Translations under genes and position numbers: made by a program
Assembly: GCA_045106475.1 (NCBI GenBank)
Contig: JBGCEO010000068.1
Span: forward strand, 5,067 to 69,066
Direction of reading: 5' to 3'
From: Granulosicoccus sp045106475
GTDB taxonomy: Bacteria > Pseudomonadota > Gammaproteobacteria > Granulosicoccales > Granulosicoccaceae
Length of the DNA stretch: 64,000 nucleotides
The notes under the pieces: model-generated
What the model saw: only the letters and a program-made list of their open reading frames with translations
Database searches by the model: none
Told to the model about the DNA's origin: nothing
Shown here: positions 17,487 to 26,024 of the stretch, one piece after another
Position numbering within the stretch: the first letter of the stretch is position 1
Layout of the letters: each line of letters opens with the position of its first letter

Positions 17487-18848
17487 TTATTTTTTCTTTT
17501 TCACTGGTCGAGACCAGTTTTCAATGTCCGTTTGTTTTGCCCGTGTAAAGGAGAGTCGATCAGCGGGCACATTGCGTGTGATAGTAGACCCGGCTCCTAC
17601 CGTTGCACCTTCACTGACTGTTACCGGAGCAACCAATGAAGAGTTGGAACCAATAAACGCACCATCTTCTATGACCGTCTGGTGTTTGTTAGCGCCATCG
17701 TAATTGCAAGTTATGGTACCGGCACCCACATTGACCGCTCTACCCACAATTGAGTCGCCAATGTAGCTCAAATGATTAACCTTGCTCCCTTCACCGATCT
17801 GCGTGTTCTTGGTTTCGACAAAGTTACCAATGCGAATTGCCTTGTCGGTTCGAGTACCCGGACGCAGGCGAGCAAACGGGCCCACTGTGGACATCGCACC
17901 CACCTGTGCATCCTCTAGAACACAGTTTGCCAGTATCGTTGTTCCATCAGCAATATGACTGCCCGATATCAGGCAGTTTGGGCCTATATTTACATCATTT
18001 CCAATGACACAATCACCTTCGAAGATGCAATTAACATCGATGGACACGTCTGTGCCGGTGCTCAGGTTTCCGCGGATGTCGATTCTTGCAGGATCCGCTA
18101 GCGTTACACCACTAGCCATTAATTCTTCCGCTAGTACGCTCTGATGCAGCCGCTCCAGGCGGGCCAATTGTGATCGGCTATTGACTCCATCCACTTCCCA
18201 GGTATCTTCAGGATGCACAGCGGTTATGCCCAAACCATCCTTCACAGCCAATTCATGAATATCAGTCAAATAGTATTCGCCCTGAGCATTCTCGTTAGTG
18301 ATCCTGCTCAGTAAATCTCGCAGGCTCCCTCCACGAATGGCTACAACACCGGCATTGACTTCGCGAATACCTAACTGATCCTTACTGGCATCCTTTTGTT
18401 CGACCACGCCAACCACCGCGCCACCCTCTCTTACGATTCTTCCATAGCCCGTGGGGTCGTCCATCATCAGTGTTAACAAGCCTATGTTAGTGGGCGAACA
18501 CACATCTAATAAGGCCTGGTAGGTGGATTGACGAGTCAGAGGGACATCACCGTAGGTAATCAAGACGGTGTCGTCATCCTCTACACCTTCCAGCCCTTCC
18601 CGAACCGCATGCCCTGTGCCTAGTTGTTCGGACTGCAATGCCCAGCTCACAGTGTGTGAAATGGTCTGCTTGACTTGCTCTGCCTCGTGTCCAACAACCA
18701 CAGTAATACTGGCAGGGTTCAGCCTTGCGCCGGTATCCAGCACATGCGCCAGCAGCGGCTTTCCAGCTAACGGATGCAACACCTTGGGCATCGCCGATTT
18801 CATACGGGTGCCCTTGCCAGCAGCAAGCACGATTAATCGAATGGCCAT
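17487..18848 (-). CDS. glmU: Bifunctional UDP-GlcNAc pyrophosphorylase / glucosamine-1-phosphate acetyltransferase
   Basis: A 453-residue cytosolic enzyme performing the last two steps to UDP-N-acetylglucosamine. The uridyltransferase domain (about 1-228) opens with LAAGKGTRMKSAMPKVLHPLAGKPLL. The C-terminal half is a left-handed beta-helix of hexapeptide repeats (GNDVNIGPNCLISGSHIADG onward) with the acetyltransferase segment YIGDSIVGRAVNVGAGTITCNYDGANKHQT. A short basic tail (PVKKKK) ends it. It is the first gene of the glmU-glmS unit. The 272-bp gap to the divergent oxygenase gene must hold both promoters. Confidence 0.97.
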   Translation of the reverse strand: MAIRLIVLAAGKGTRMKSAMPKVLHPLAGKPLLAHVLDTGARLNPASITVVVGHEAEQVKQTISHTVSWALQSEQLGTGHAVREGLEGVEDDDTVLITYGDVPLTRQSTYQALLDVCSPTNIGLLTLMMDDPTGYGRIVREGGAVVGVVEQKDASKDQLGIREVNAGVVAIRGGSLRDLLSRITNENAQGEYYLTDIHELAVKDGLGITAVHPEDTWEVDGVNSRSQLARLERLHQSVLAEELMASGVTLADPARIDIRGNLSTGTDVSIDVNCIFEGDCVIGNDVNIGPNCLISGSHIADGTTILANCVLEDAQVGAMSTVGPFARLRPGTRTDKAIRIGNFVETKNTQIGEGSKVNHLSYIGDSIVGRAVNVGAGTITCNYDGANKHQTVIEDGAFIGSNSSLVAPVTVSEGATVGAGSTITRNVPADRLSFTRAKQTDIENWSRPVKKKK

Positions 18849-19120
18849 TTGTATTCCGGTGTTAGTGGTTATGAGTTAGTTAAAAAACAGCCCTTGTCCA
18901 AAGAGGTAGCGGAACGGCGGGCACAATCGTTAAGTGTTTGTGTGTTGCTACCGCGACTTGGTGGTTAAAATCAGACGTGTCGCCATATTCTTGGCGTATA
19001 GGCATTGGTTATTTATGTGCTTTGGATCACAAATTTTAGCTTACCCGGCGTAGGATCCAAAGTGTCGGTCTTAACCGAGTCTGTACATCGCTCAGGGTTC
19101 CACGTATTTTTGGCTCTTTG
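18849..19120. other. Divergent intergenic region between glmU and the ndmC-like gene
   Basis: This 272-bp spacer separates divergent genes and must carry promoters in both directions. I found no convincing -35/-10 pair, tRNA, riboswitch or small ORF. No adjacent regulator gene is visible. Confidence 0.4.
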
Positions 19121-20008
19121 ATGAGCGCGAGATTATACGCCGTGAGCAAACCCTGTAGTGATTCTGTCGCACTAGGTCTGTGGCATCCCTTGGCAGCCCT
19201 GGAAGATATCACCCCGGATGTCGTCAACCGCACAGGTTTGTTGGGTGAAACAATTTTATACCGTCGCGAACTCGACCAGACTGTCACTGTTTGGCCGGCA
19301 GAGCAACCTGAACGCAGCCTGCCTGTCACGATTGCGTATGGGTACATTTGGACCTGTCTGGGCACGCCGGAAAAACCCTTGTTCGATCTGCCCGAACATG
19401 CTGAGCCCGATAGACGCAATGTGTGCGCCGCCACAGTCGGAGTCCGGGTGTCGGGGCCCAGAGCGGTAGAGAATTTTCTGGATATGGGCCATTTTCCCTA
19501 CGTACATACCAACATCCTGGGCGTGGAACCACATACTGAGGTTCGCGAATACGACGTCAGGATCGATGAAGAGCGTGATGAAATAGTCGCCACCGATTGC
19601 TTGTTCTATCAACCCCAGGCGGCAGCCGGCTCAAGCGCTGGGGCGCTAACCGATTATATCTATAGAGTTCCGCACCCTTACTGCGCAGTGCTTTACAAAT
19701 CCTGCCCTGCTGATGAAAAAAGGCTAGATGTTATTGCACTTTTTTTACAATGCGTGGATGAGGAAACGGTACGCGCCCATGCACTTGTCAGTGTGCTGGA
19801 TACCAGCAGCACAGATCTGGATATTCGCATGTTTCAACAAACCATTTTTGCGCAGGACAAGCCTATTCTTGAAAACCAGTTTCCGCGCAAATTGCCATTA
19901 GATCCTCGCGCAGAAACACCCATCAGAGCGGACAAATCCGCTATTGTCTACCGACGCTGGTTGCGGACTAAAGGGCTTCAGTATGGTGTTATCCCCGCAG
20001 CGGCCTGA
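19121..20008 (+). CDS. ndmC: NdmC-like N-demethylase oxygenase subunit lacking a Rieske cluster
   Basis: A 295-residue protein related to the catalytic domain of VanA/NdmA-type Rieske oxygenases. The non-haem iron site is intact: D121-x2-H124-x4-H129 (NFLDMGHFPYVHTNILG), with D246 (IFAQDKPILENQ) the probable third ligand. The opening WHPLAALEDI and IAYGYIWTCLG flank a shortened N-terminal domain in which the CxH...CxxH Rieske motifs are absent. This is the documented architecture of Pseudomonas putida NdmC, the 7-methylxanthine N7-demethylase, whose Rieske cluster is supplied by NdmD. The next gene encodes exactly such a reductase. The ATG at 19121 is preferred over the TTG at 19118. Family is clear; the precise methylated substrate is inferred. 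Confidence 0.83.
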   Translation: MSARLYAVSKPCSDSVALGLWHPLAALEDITPDVVNRTGLLGETILYRRELDQTVTVWPAEQPERSLPVTIAYGYIWTCLGTPEKPLFDLPEHAEPDRRNVCAATVGVRVSGPRAVENFLDMGHFPYVHTNILGVEPHTEVREYDVRIDEERDEIVATDCLFYQPQAAAGSSAGALTDYIYRVPHPYCAVLYKSCPADEKRLDVIALFLQCVDEETVRAHALVSVLDTSSTDLDIRMFQQTIFAQDKPILENQFPRKLPLDPRAETPIRADKSAIVYRRWLRTKGLQYGVIPAAA

Positions 20009-20060
20009 TTTGAACATGGCGCAGACCCCTGATTGTATAAATACTCGATGAAATCCCTGC

Positions 20061-21821
20061 ATGTTTGATCCGGAAGCTGCACGGCAGCGTTGGCATCCTA
20101 TCGCTGCCAGCGACGATCTGCCGCACAGGCATGTTTTTCATGCACAGATTCTAGGACGGGAACTTGCCCTTTGGCGAGCCGATGATAATCATGTTAATGC
20201 CTGGGAAAATCGTTGTTTACACAGAGGTGTGCGCTTATCGCTCGGTATCAATGATGGCACCGAACTGGTCTGTCAATACCATGGCTGGCGATACGCCAAT
20301 AGAACCGCTGGCTGCACTTACATTCCGGCACATCCGGCCGATGCACCTGCGCGCACCATTTGCAACAATACCTACCCAAGCAGGGAATATCTGGGCTTGA
20401 TTTGGAGCACCGAATCCGCAAATGCGCCATTACCCGTTATAGACGGTGTTGATACGCAATCAGTAACGGTCATGCGAGCACTGGCAGTTGATGCCTCTCT
20501 AACTCAGCTCACTCCGGCTTTGATGAGCTACATCAACAAAGAACTGGATGACTACAGCTGTCAGCAACAGGACGACTTCACGGTTATCGCAACAACCGCA
20601 CATTCAGATAAGCCCGATCTCGTATTTTTTATGCAACCACAAACTGTTTCATGCACCGTTATCCGCGGTCTCATAAGTGGTATGGACCAGAGCAACACCG
20701 ACAAATCAATTTTGCTTGCGACACTGCGACGCTTCAGTCTTTACTTGAACTTGTTTCGCGACAAGGTTGAGGCTGAGACGATCAAGCATGAGTCAGCACA
20801 ACCCTGGATACCTATTATTCCAATGGTGAGCGAAGCCCATGCATCCATACCCGAACTCAATGTGTCGGGTCGCAGCGCAGCCCTTCGAGTTAGCATATCT
20901 CGCATTGATGAGCTGGCGGGTAGTATTCGTGTTTTCAGGCTCGAATCAATCGATTCCACGCTACCGGCAGCGCAGCCGGGCTCACATATCGATATCCATC
21001 TACCCAATGGTCTCATACGGCAATATTCACTGATCAATGGCCCGGGACAAACGGATCACTATTCTATAGCCGTCAAAAAACTCCCCGATTCCAAAGGTGG
21101 ATCCAACACGCTTCACACATCAGTAAAAGAGGGGGATGTGCTTGCCTGCTCGATACCTCGTAACAATTTTTCTCTGCGTCGAGATGCAGAGCTAACCGTA
21201 TTGATTGCAGGTGGTATTGGTATCACGCCCCTACTGTCGATGGCACGGGCTCTACATCATTCCAGCTTACCGTTTGAGCTACATTATTTTACCGCTACTG
21301 ACAACGATGCCATTTTCAAACAGGAACTGGAGTCTATGTCAGGGGCTACCAGATTTTACACGGCGCAATCAGCCACCCAAACCAAACTGGTACTTGAGAA
21401 CATCCTGGCGAACGTTGTCGACAATAAACACCTGTATATCTGCGGGCCTGCGCCCATGATCAAATCTGCACAGACTATTGCAACCGCCAATCACTGGCCC
21501 GATAAGAACATTCACTTTGAATATTTCAAGAACACGCGTAATGTCGATACCTCTGCAAGCTTTAAGGTGGAGCTTGCCAAGTCAGGTCTCACACTAGATG
21601 TGCCTGCGGGTAAATCCCTACTCAGTGTTCTTCGTGACAACCATATTAGTGTGGCCTCTTCCTGCGAACAAGGAGCCTGCGGTACTTGCAAGCTAGCCGT
21701 TATCAAGGGTGATATCGATCATCAGGATGTTTATTTGAGTGATGCGGAAAAACGCGAAGGCAGGCACATGATGAGCTGCGTTTCACGTGCCAAATCTGAC
21801 ACATTGATACTGGATTTATAG
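20061..21821 (+). CDS. ndmD: NdmD-like reductase with extra N-terminal Rieske domain
   Basis: A 586-residue electron-transfer protein. N-terminal Rieske domain: C52-x-H54, 16 residues, C71-x2-H74 (NRCLHRGVRLSLG, CQYHGWRY). A ~150-residue linker follows. Then a PDR/VanB-type reductase with the flavin motif R320-Q-Y-S323 and the NAD-binding GGIGITP (384-390). The C-terminal plant-type [2Fe-2S] ferredoxin has C535-x4-C540-x2-C543-x29-C573. This order (Rieske, FMN/NAD, ferredoxin) is the distinctive layout of NdmD from caffeine-degrading pseudomonads, and stretches such as LPHRHVFHAQILG and VNAWENRC look closely similar. It should pass NADH electrons to the Rieske-less oxygenase encoded 52 bp upstream. 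Confidence 0.88.
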   Translation: MFDPEAARQRWHPIAASDDLPHRHVFHAQILGRELALWRADDNHVNAWENRCLHRGVRLSLGINDGTELVCQYHGWRYANRTAGCTYIPAHPADAPARTICNNTYPSREYLGLIWSTESANAPLPVIDGVDTQSVTVMRALAVDASLTQLTPALMSYINKELDDYSCQQQDDFTVIATTAHSDKPDLVFFMQPQTVSCTVIRGLISGMDQSNTDKSILLATLRRFSLYLNLFRDKVEAETIKHESAQPWIPIIPMVSEAHASIPELNVSGRSAALRVSISRIDELAGSIRVFRLESIDSTLPAAQPGSHIDIHLPNGLIRQYSLINGPGQTDHYSIAVKKLPDSKGGSNTLHTSVKEGDVLACSIPRNNFSLRRDAELTVLIAGGIGITPLLSMARALHHSSLPFELHYFTATDNDAIFKQELESMSGATRFYTAQSATQTKLVLENILANVVDNKHLYICGPAPMIKSAQTIATANHWPDKNIHFEYFKNTRNVDTSASFKVELAKSGLTLDVPAGKSLLSVLRDNHISVASSCEQGACGTCKLAVIKGDIDHQDVYLSDAEKREGRHMMSCVSRAKSDTLILDL

Positions 21822-21827
21822 CTTACC

Positions 21828-22469
21828 GTGATCACCCTTTATGACTACGAATTGTCGGGCAACTGCTATAAAGTGCGCTTGCTGCTAAGCATCCTGGGTG
21901 TGCAGTACCATAAAAATGTTGTCGAATTCTATCCTGCCGCACAGCACAAATCAGATGAGTTTCTGGCACTCAATCCATTAGGCCAGCTACCGGTTCTTGA
22001 ACAGGGTGAGCTAGTGATACGGGATTCCCAGGCCATACTAGTGTATCTGGCCTCCCGTTTTGATTCATCGGGTAGTTGGTATCCAAGCCACTGTAGCGAC
22101 AGACTTGCACAGACTACTCAGTGGCTATGCTTTGCCAATGGTCTAACCGATACAGCGTCTGCCGCTCGACTGGCAGACGGATTCTTTTATGATTTGGATG
22201 CAGATGCCTGCCGCAAAGGCGCACATAAACTGTTACGCATCCTGGATGAACACCTTTGGTTTAACGAACAGCAAGGGCATCAATGGATCGTTAAAGGAGA
22301 CGCACCGACCATTGCTGATATCGCCTGTTTTGCTTACACCATGTTGTCGGAAGAAGGAGGGATATCACGTATCAACTATCCGGCGATTCGTCGCTGGTGC
22401 GATCATGTAAAACGTATTCCAAATTTTATTGTAATGCCCGGCATCTTCCCGGCAGGCCCTGCCCGATGA
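21828..22469 (+). CDS. ndmE: NdmE-like glutathione S-transferase-fold protein
   Basis: A 213-residue protein starting at GTG 21828, six bp after the reductase stop. The N-terminal thioredoxin-like domain (MITLYDYELSGNCYKVRLLL, NPLGQLPVLEQGE, RDSQAILVYLASRF) and all-helical C-terminal domain (WIVKGDAPTIADIACFAYT) are those of a GST. In the P. putida N7-demethylase the GST-like NdmE is required to assemble an NdmC-NdmD-NdmE complex and is probably structural. The same gene order and spacing here support that role, though a glutathione-dependent activity cannot be excluded. Its TGA overlaps the ATG of the downstream ATPase gene (ATGA), coupling it to the transporter. Confidence 0.8.
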   Translation: MITLYDYELSGNCYKVRLLLSILGVQYHKNVVEFYPAAQHKSDEFLALNPLGQLPVLEQGELVIRDSQAILVYLASRFDSSGSWYPSHCSDRLAQTTQWLCFANGLTDTASAARLADGFFYDLDADACRKGAHKLLRILDEHLWFNEQQGHQWIVKGDAPTIADIACFAYTMLSEEGGISRINYPAIRRWCDHVKRIPNFIVMPGIFPAGPAR

Positions 22470-24004
22470 ACGTGCAAACGCCAACAACGCCGCTACTGCA
22501 GCTAAGAGGCATCAGCAAGATCTATCCATCTGTTGTTGCCAATGACAACATTAACCTGGATATCCAGACTGGAGAGATTCACGCGATTTTAGGTGAGAAT
22601 GGTGCTGGTAAATCAACACTGATGAAGCTGATTTATGGCGTTAGTCAACCGGATCGGGGGGAGATGATATGGCAGGGCCAGCGCATTGATATCAGAAATC
22701 CCAAGCAGGCTCGAAGCATAGGCATCGGCATGGTGTTTCAGCACTTCTCTCTGTTCGAATCTTTAACGGTTGCACAAAACATTTCGTTAGCTGTTGCTGG
22801 CTCTCTAAAGGAGTTATCCAAACGCATTGAAGCGGTCAGCGAGAGTTTCGGATTACCGATTTCAGCGGATACCTTAGTGCATTCTCTCTCGGTTGGCGAG
22901 CGTCAGCGCGTTGAAATCATCCGCTGTATTCTGCAGCAACCCCAGCTGCTGATCATGGATGAACCAACATCCGTATTACCTCCTCAAGGCGTGCAACAAC
23001 TTTTCGATACATTGCGCGCGTTGCGAGAAACCGGCTGCAGTATTCTTTATATCAGCCATAAACTCGAAGAGATAAGACAACTGTGCGACACAGCTACTAT
23101 CTTGCGCGCAGGAAAAGTAGTAGCAACGACCAAACCTGCCGAACAAAGTACAGAAGCTCTGGCGCACTTGATGATTGGTCGATCCATACCACACCCTGTG
23201 CATAGTGAGGCGAAGCCTGCCGAGACAGCCAGACTTCGCATTACAGACTTATCCTACGCACCCCTCGATCCTTTTGGCACAACGCTTCAGCAAGTATCCC
23301 TGTCCGTTTGTTCAGGAGAAATCGTGGGCATAGCAGGGGTCTCCGGCAATGGTCAGAAAGAGTTGATGCGATTAATATCCGGGGAAGACAAACACAATGC
23401 AAAGTTAGCAGGCACACTTTCTATTGACGATGTTTGCATCAATGAACTAAACCCCATTGAACGACGTGAACTGGGCCTAGGCTTTGTTCCTGAAGAGCGA
23501 CTCGGGCGCGGCGCAGTACCCGATCTTTCGCTTGCGTATAACGCCTTGTTAACCGCCTATCGTCACGGACTGACACGATTCGGAATGATTCGCTTCAGCG
23601 CCACTCGACGCTTTGCTAAACACTGTATCGACGACAATGACGTACGGTGTGGCGGTCCTGCAGCCATGGCTGGCAGCTTATCCGGCGGTAATCTACAAAA
23701 ATTCATCGTAGGTCGGGAGATTGCGCTCAAACCTTCACTCCTGGTTTTATCGCAACCCACCTGGGGGCTGGATGTGGGTGCTGCCAATAATATTCGCAAT
23801 GCACTGGTCCAGTTAAGAGACGCCGGTGCCGCGGTACTGGTTGTTTCAGAAGAGCTGGAAGAGCTTTTTGAAATCACTGATCGCTTGTACGTCATGTTCG
23901 ACGGACACTTGTCAAACTCTATCAATACACGCGAATCCAGTTCGACACAGATCGGTCAGTGGATGACTGGTGAGTTTCTGAGTACAACGGGAGCGGCACG
24001 ATGA
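22466..24004 (+). CDS. BMP-family ABC importer, double ATP-binding protein (purine/nucleoside type)
   Basis: A 512-residue protein with two ABC domains in the style of sugar/nucleoside importers. Domain 1 is complete: Walker A GENGAGKST, signature LSVGERQRVEI, Walker B LLIMDEPTS. Domain 2 has the usual degenerate Walker A (GVSGNGQKE), signature LSGGNLQKFIVGRE and a Walker B ending LVLSQPTWGLD. The ATG at 22466 overlaps the ndmE-like stop by four bases; the longer frame from 22397 would run inside that gene and is rejected. With the next three genes it forms a complete importer, co-transcribed with the demethylase genes. Confidence 0.88.
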   Translation: MNVQTPTTPLLQLRGISKIYPSVVANDNINLDIQTGEIHAILGENGAGKSTLMKLIYGVSQPDRGEMIWQGQRIDIRNPKQARSIGIGMVFQHFSLFESLTVAQNISLAVAGSLKELSKRIEAVSESFGLPISADTLVHSLSVGERQRVEIIRCILQQPQLLIMDEPTSVLPPQGVQQLFDTLRALRETGCSILYISHKLEEIRQLCDTATILRAGKVVATTKPAEQSTEALAHLMIGRSIPHPVHSEAKPAETARLRITDLSYAPLDPFGTTLQQVSLSVCSGEIVGIAGVSGNGQKELMRLISGEDKHNAKLAGTLSIDDVCINELNPIERRELGLGFVPEERLGRGAVPDLSLAYNALLTAYRHGLTRFGMIRFSATRRFAKHCIDDNDVRCGGPAAMAGSLSGGNLQKFIVGREIALKPSLLVLSQPTWGLDVGAANNIRNALVQLRDAGAAVLVVSEELEELFEITDRLYVMFDGHLSNSINTRESSSTQIGQWMTGEFLSTTGAAR

Positions 24005-25068
24005 GCTACCGCCTGGTACCTCGCACAGAAACATCACTGCGCGTGCAATTGCTCATACCACTAGCTGCCGTATTGCTAACGTTATTGGCAGGATCAGTGT
24101 TGTTCAGCTTTTTAGGGAAATCACCTTTGGCTGCGTTCTATGCATTTTTTATAGAACCCCTGACCAGCCAGTATGGAATTGGTGAGGTACTGCTTAAAAC
24201 AGGACCATTGCTTCTTATCGCACAAGGGCTCGCTATTGGTTTTCGTGCACAAGTCTGGAACATTGGGGCAGAGGGTCAGCTATTGGTCGGAGCTATCGCT
24301 GCAGGTGCTCTAGCCTTGCATTTCGACACGTCAGATTCGGTTTGGCTATTACCCTGCATGGTGTGCGCAGGCACATTGGCAGGCGCTGCATGGGCAGGTA
24401 TTGCCGCGTGGTTACGCACACAGTTCAATGCCAATGAAATCCTGGTAACGTTCATGCTGTCGAGCATCGCGTTGCAATTACTGTATTTTCTTGTCAGCGG
24501 GCCACTGCGCGATCCAATGGGTATGAGCTTTCCTCAATCGGCCTTGTTTAGTGATGCAGCGATGTTTGGCCCTTTGATTCCCAATACGCGAGTTAACTCT
24601 TCTTTGTATCTTGCTTTGATTGCCTCGCTTTTCGCCTGGGTATTCGTACAAAGAAGCCTGCCAGGTTACAAGCTTCTGGTTAGTGGTCAAGCACCCAGCG
24701 CTGCACGCTATGCAGGCTTTGCTGAAAAGAAAGCGGTGTGGTTAGGATTACTGATTGGTGGTGCAGCAGCCGGCATGGCAGGTGTAGGGGAAGTTGCCGG
24801 GCCACTCGGCCTCTTGCAACGCTCTATTTCTCCAGGTTACGGTTTTGCCGCTATTATCGTCGCCTTTCTTGGCGGGCTGCACCCGATCGGGATTGTATTT
24901 GCAGCATTTTTTATGGCCTTGATCTATGTCGGTGGCGACATGTCATTGGTGTCTGTCGGTCTTCCCAACGCATCAACTACGCTGTTTCAAGGTATGTTGC
25001 TGGTGTTCTACCTGGCCTGCTATCTGTTCGCCAACTATCGACTGCAACGCATTGGGGATACGGGCTGA
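24001..25068 (+). CDS. BMP-family ABC importer permease 1
   Basis: A 355-residue membrane protein with about nine hydrophobic segments and the BPD_transp_2 layout: PLLLIAQGLAIGFRAQVWNIGAEGQLLVGAIAA, then FNANEILVTFMLSSIALQLL, and PGYGFAAIIVAFLGGLHPIG. The WNIGAEGQ motif is typical of permeases for nucleosides and other purine-type ligands (YufP/NupP group). Its start overlaps the ATPase stop by four bases (24001-24004). It pairs with the next permease. Confidence 0.88.
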   Translation: MSYRLVPRTETSLRVQLLIPLAAVLLTLLAGSVLFSFLGKSPLAAFYAFFIEPLTSQYGIGEVLLKTGPLLLIAQGLAIGFRAQVWNIGAEGQLLVGAIAAGALALHFDTSDSVWLLPCMVCAGTLAGAAWAGIAAWLRTQFNANEILVTFMLSSIALQLLYFLVSGPLRDPMGMSFPQSALFSDAAMFGPLIPNTRVNSSLYLALIASLFAWVFVQRSLPGYKLLVSGQAPSAARYAGFAEKKAVWLGLLIGGAAAGMAGVGEVAGPLGLLQRSISPGYGFAAIIVAFLGGLHPIGIVFAAFFMALIYVGGDMSLVSVGLPNASTTLFQGMLLVFYLACYLFANYRLQRIGDTG

Positions 25069-25991
25069 TGATGGATTCAGTCATCTACTTAATAGCAGGG
25101 ACACTCGCTGCTGCAACACCACTTCTGTTTGCGGCAATGGGTGAGGCCGTTGTTGAAAAAACCGGCGTACTGAATCTGAGTATCGAGGGCATGATGGCTG
25201 TCGGCGCTGCAACAGGATTCGTGGTTGCCACTGTGACGGGGAACTATGTCATGGGTTTTGCCATCGCTGCTTTGGCCAGTGCCGTTCTTTCCTTAATTTT
25301 TGCTTGTCTGGTATTAGTCTTTCTCGCCAATCAGGTTGCCGCAGGTCTTGCCATTGGCATATTGGGTCTGGGCAGTTCTGTATTGATCGGTAAAAACTAC
25401 GAGGGCAAAACCATTGACCCAATAGACAGTCTTGATCTTGGCTGGCTCAGCGAGTTACCGTTCATCGGCCCGGTACTTTTCTCACTGGACCTAATGGTGT
25501 ATGCCGGTATGGCCATGGTTATAGTTACCTGGCTGGTGTTATCGCATACCAAACTCGGTCTGATCATACGTGCTGTGGGTGAATCACCCAAAGCCGCCAA
25601 CGCCATCGGCTATCGTGTGATTGCTATTCGCTTGATTGCCATCGTATTCGGTGGAGCGATGGCAGGCATTGGCGGTGCTTATCTAACACTAGGCTACACA
25701 CCACTCTGGGCTGAAGGGCTTGTCGCCGGGCGTGGCTGGATAGTTGTCGCCTTAGTCGTGTTTGGTATGTGGCGGCCCCTGCGTATAGCACTCGGCGCAT
25801 ATCTGTTTGGTGCAGTGTCATTGCTCGAGTTGTTTATTCAAGCGCAGGGATTCGCTATACCTTCGCAATTGATGTCAGCATTGCCTTATATCATCACCAT
25901 CATTATTCTCGCAGTTATCTCGCGCAATCCGCGACTGATTCGCCTTAACCACCCTGCCTCTCTCGGACAACCTTATGCCCGGGATGCCTAA
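25068..25991 (+). CDS. BMP-family ABC importer permease 2
   Basis: A 307-residue membrane protein with nine hydrophobic segments. It opens MMDSVIYLIAGTLAAATPLLFAAMGEAVVEKTGVLNLSIEGMMAVGA; the EKTGVLNLSIEGMM motif marks the second permease of YufQ/NupQ-type nucleoside importers. I place the start at the ATG at 25068, which shares one base with the previous stop; the open frame back to 24738 lies within permease 1 and is out-of-frame shadow. It ends 33 bp before the binding-protein gene. Confidence 0.88.
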   Translation: MMDSVIYLIAGTLAAATPLLFAAMGEAVVEKTGVLNLSIEGMMAVGAATGFVVATVTGNYVMGFAIAALASAVLSLIFACLVLVFLANQVAAGLAIGILGLGSSVLIGKNYEGKTIDPIDSLDLGWLSELPFIGPVLFSLDLMVYAGMAMVIVTWLVLSHTKLGLIIRAVGESPKAANAIGYRVIAIRLIAIVFGGAMAGIGGAYLTLGYTPLWAEGLVAGRGWIVVALVVFGMWRPLRIALGAYLFGAVSLLELFIQAQGFAIPSQLMSALPYIITIIILAVISRNPRLIRLNHPASLGQPYARDA

Positions 25992-26024
25992 GCTATTTGT
26001 TAACCATCAACCGGAGCTTTAACT

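Noticed and set aside
19121..20008. The Rieske-less oxygenase as a truncated pseudogene
   Set aside because: The iron ligands are intact, the frame is uninterrupted, and the missing cluster is found in the adjacent reductase, exactly as in NdmC/NdmD.
24738..25067. Long N-terminal extension of BMP permease 2
   Set aside because: It lies out of frame within permease 1; the ATG at 25068 gives the canonical second-permease N-terminus.
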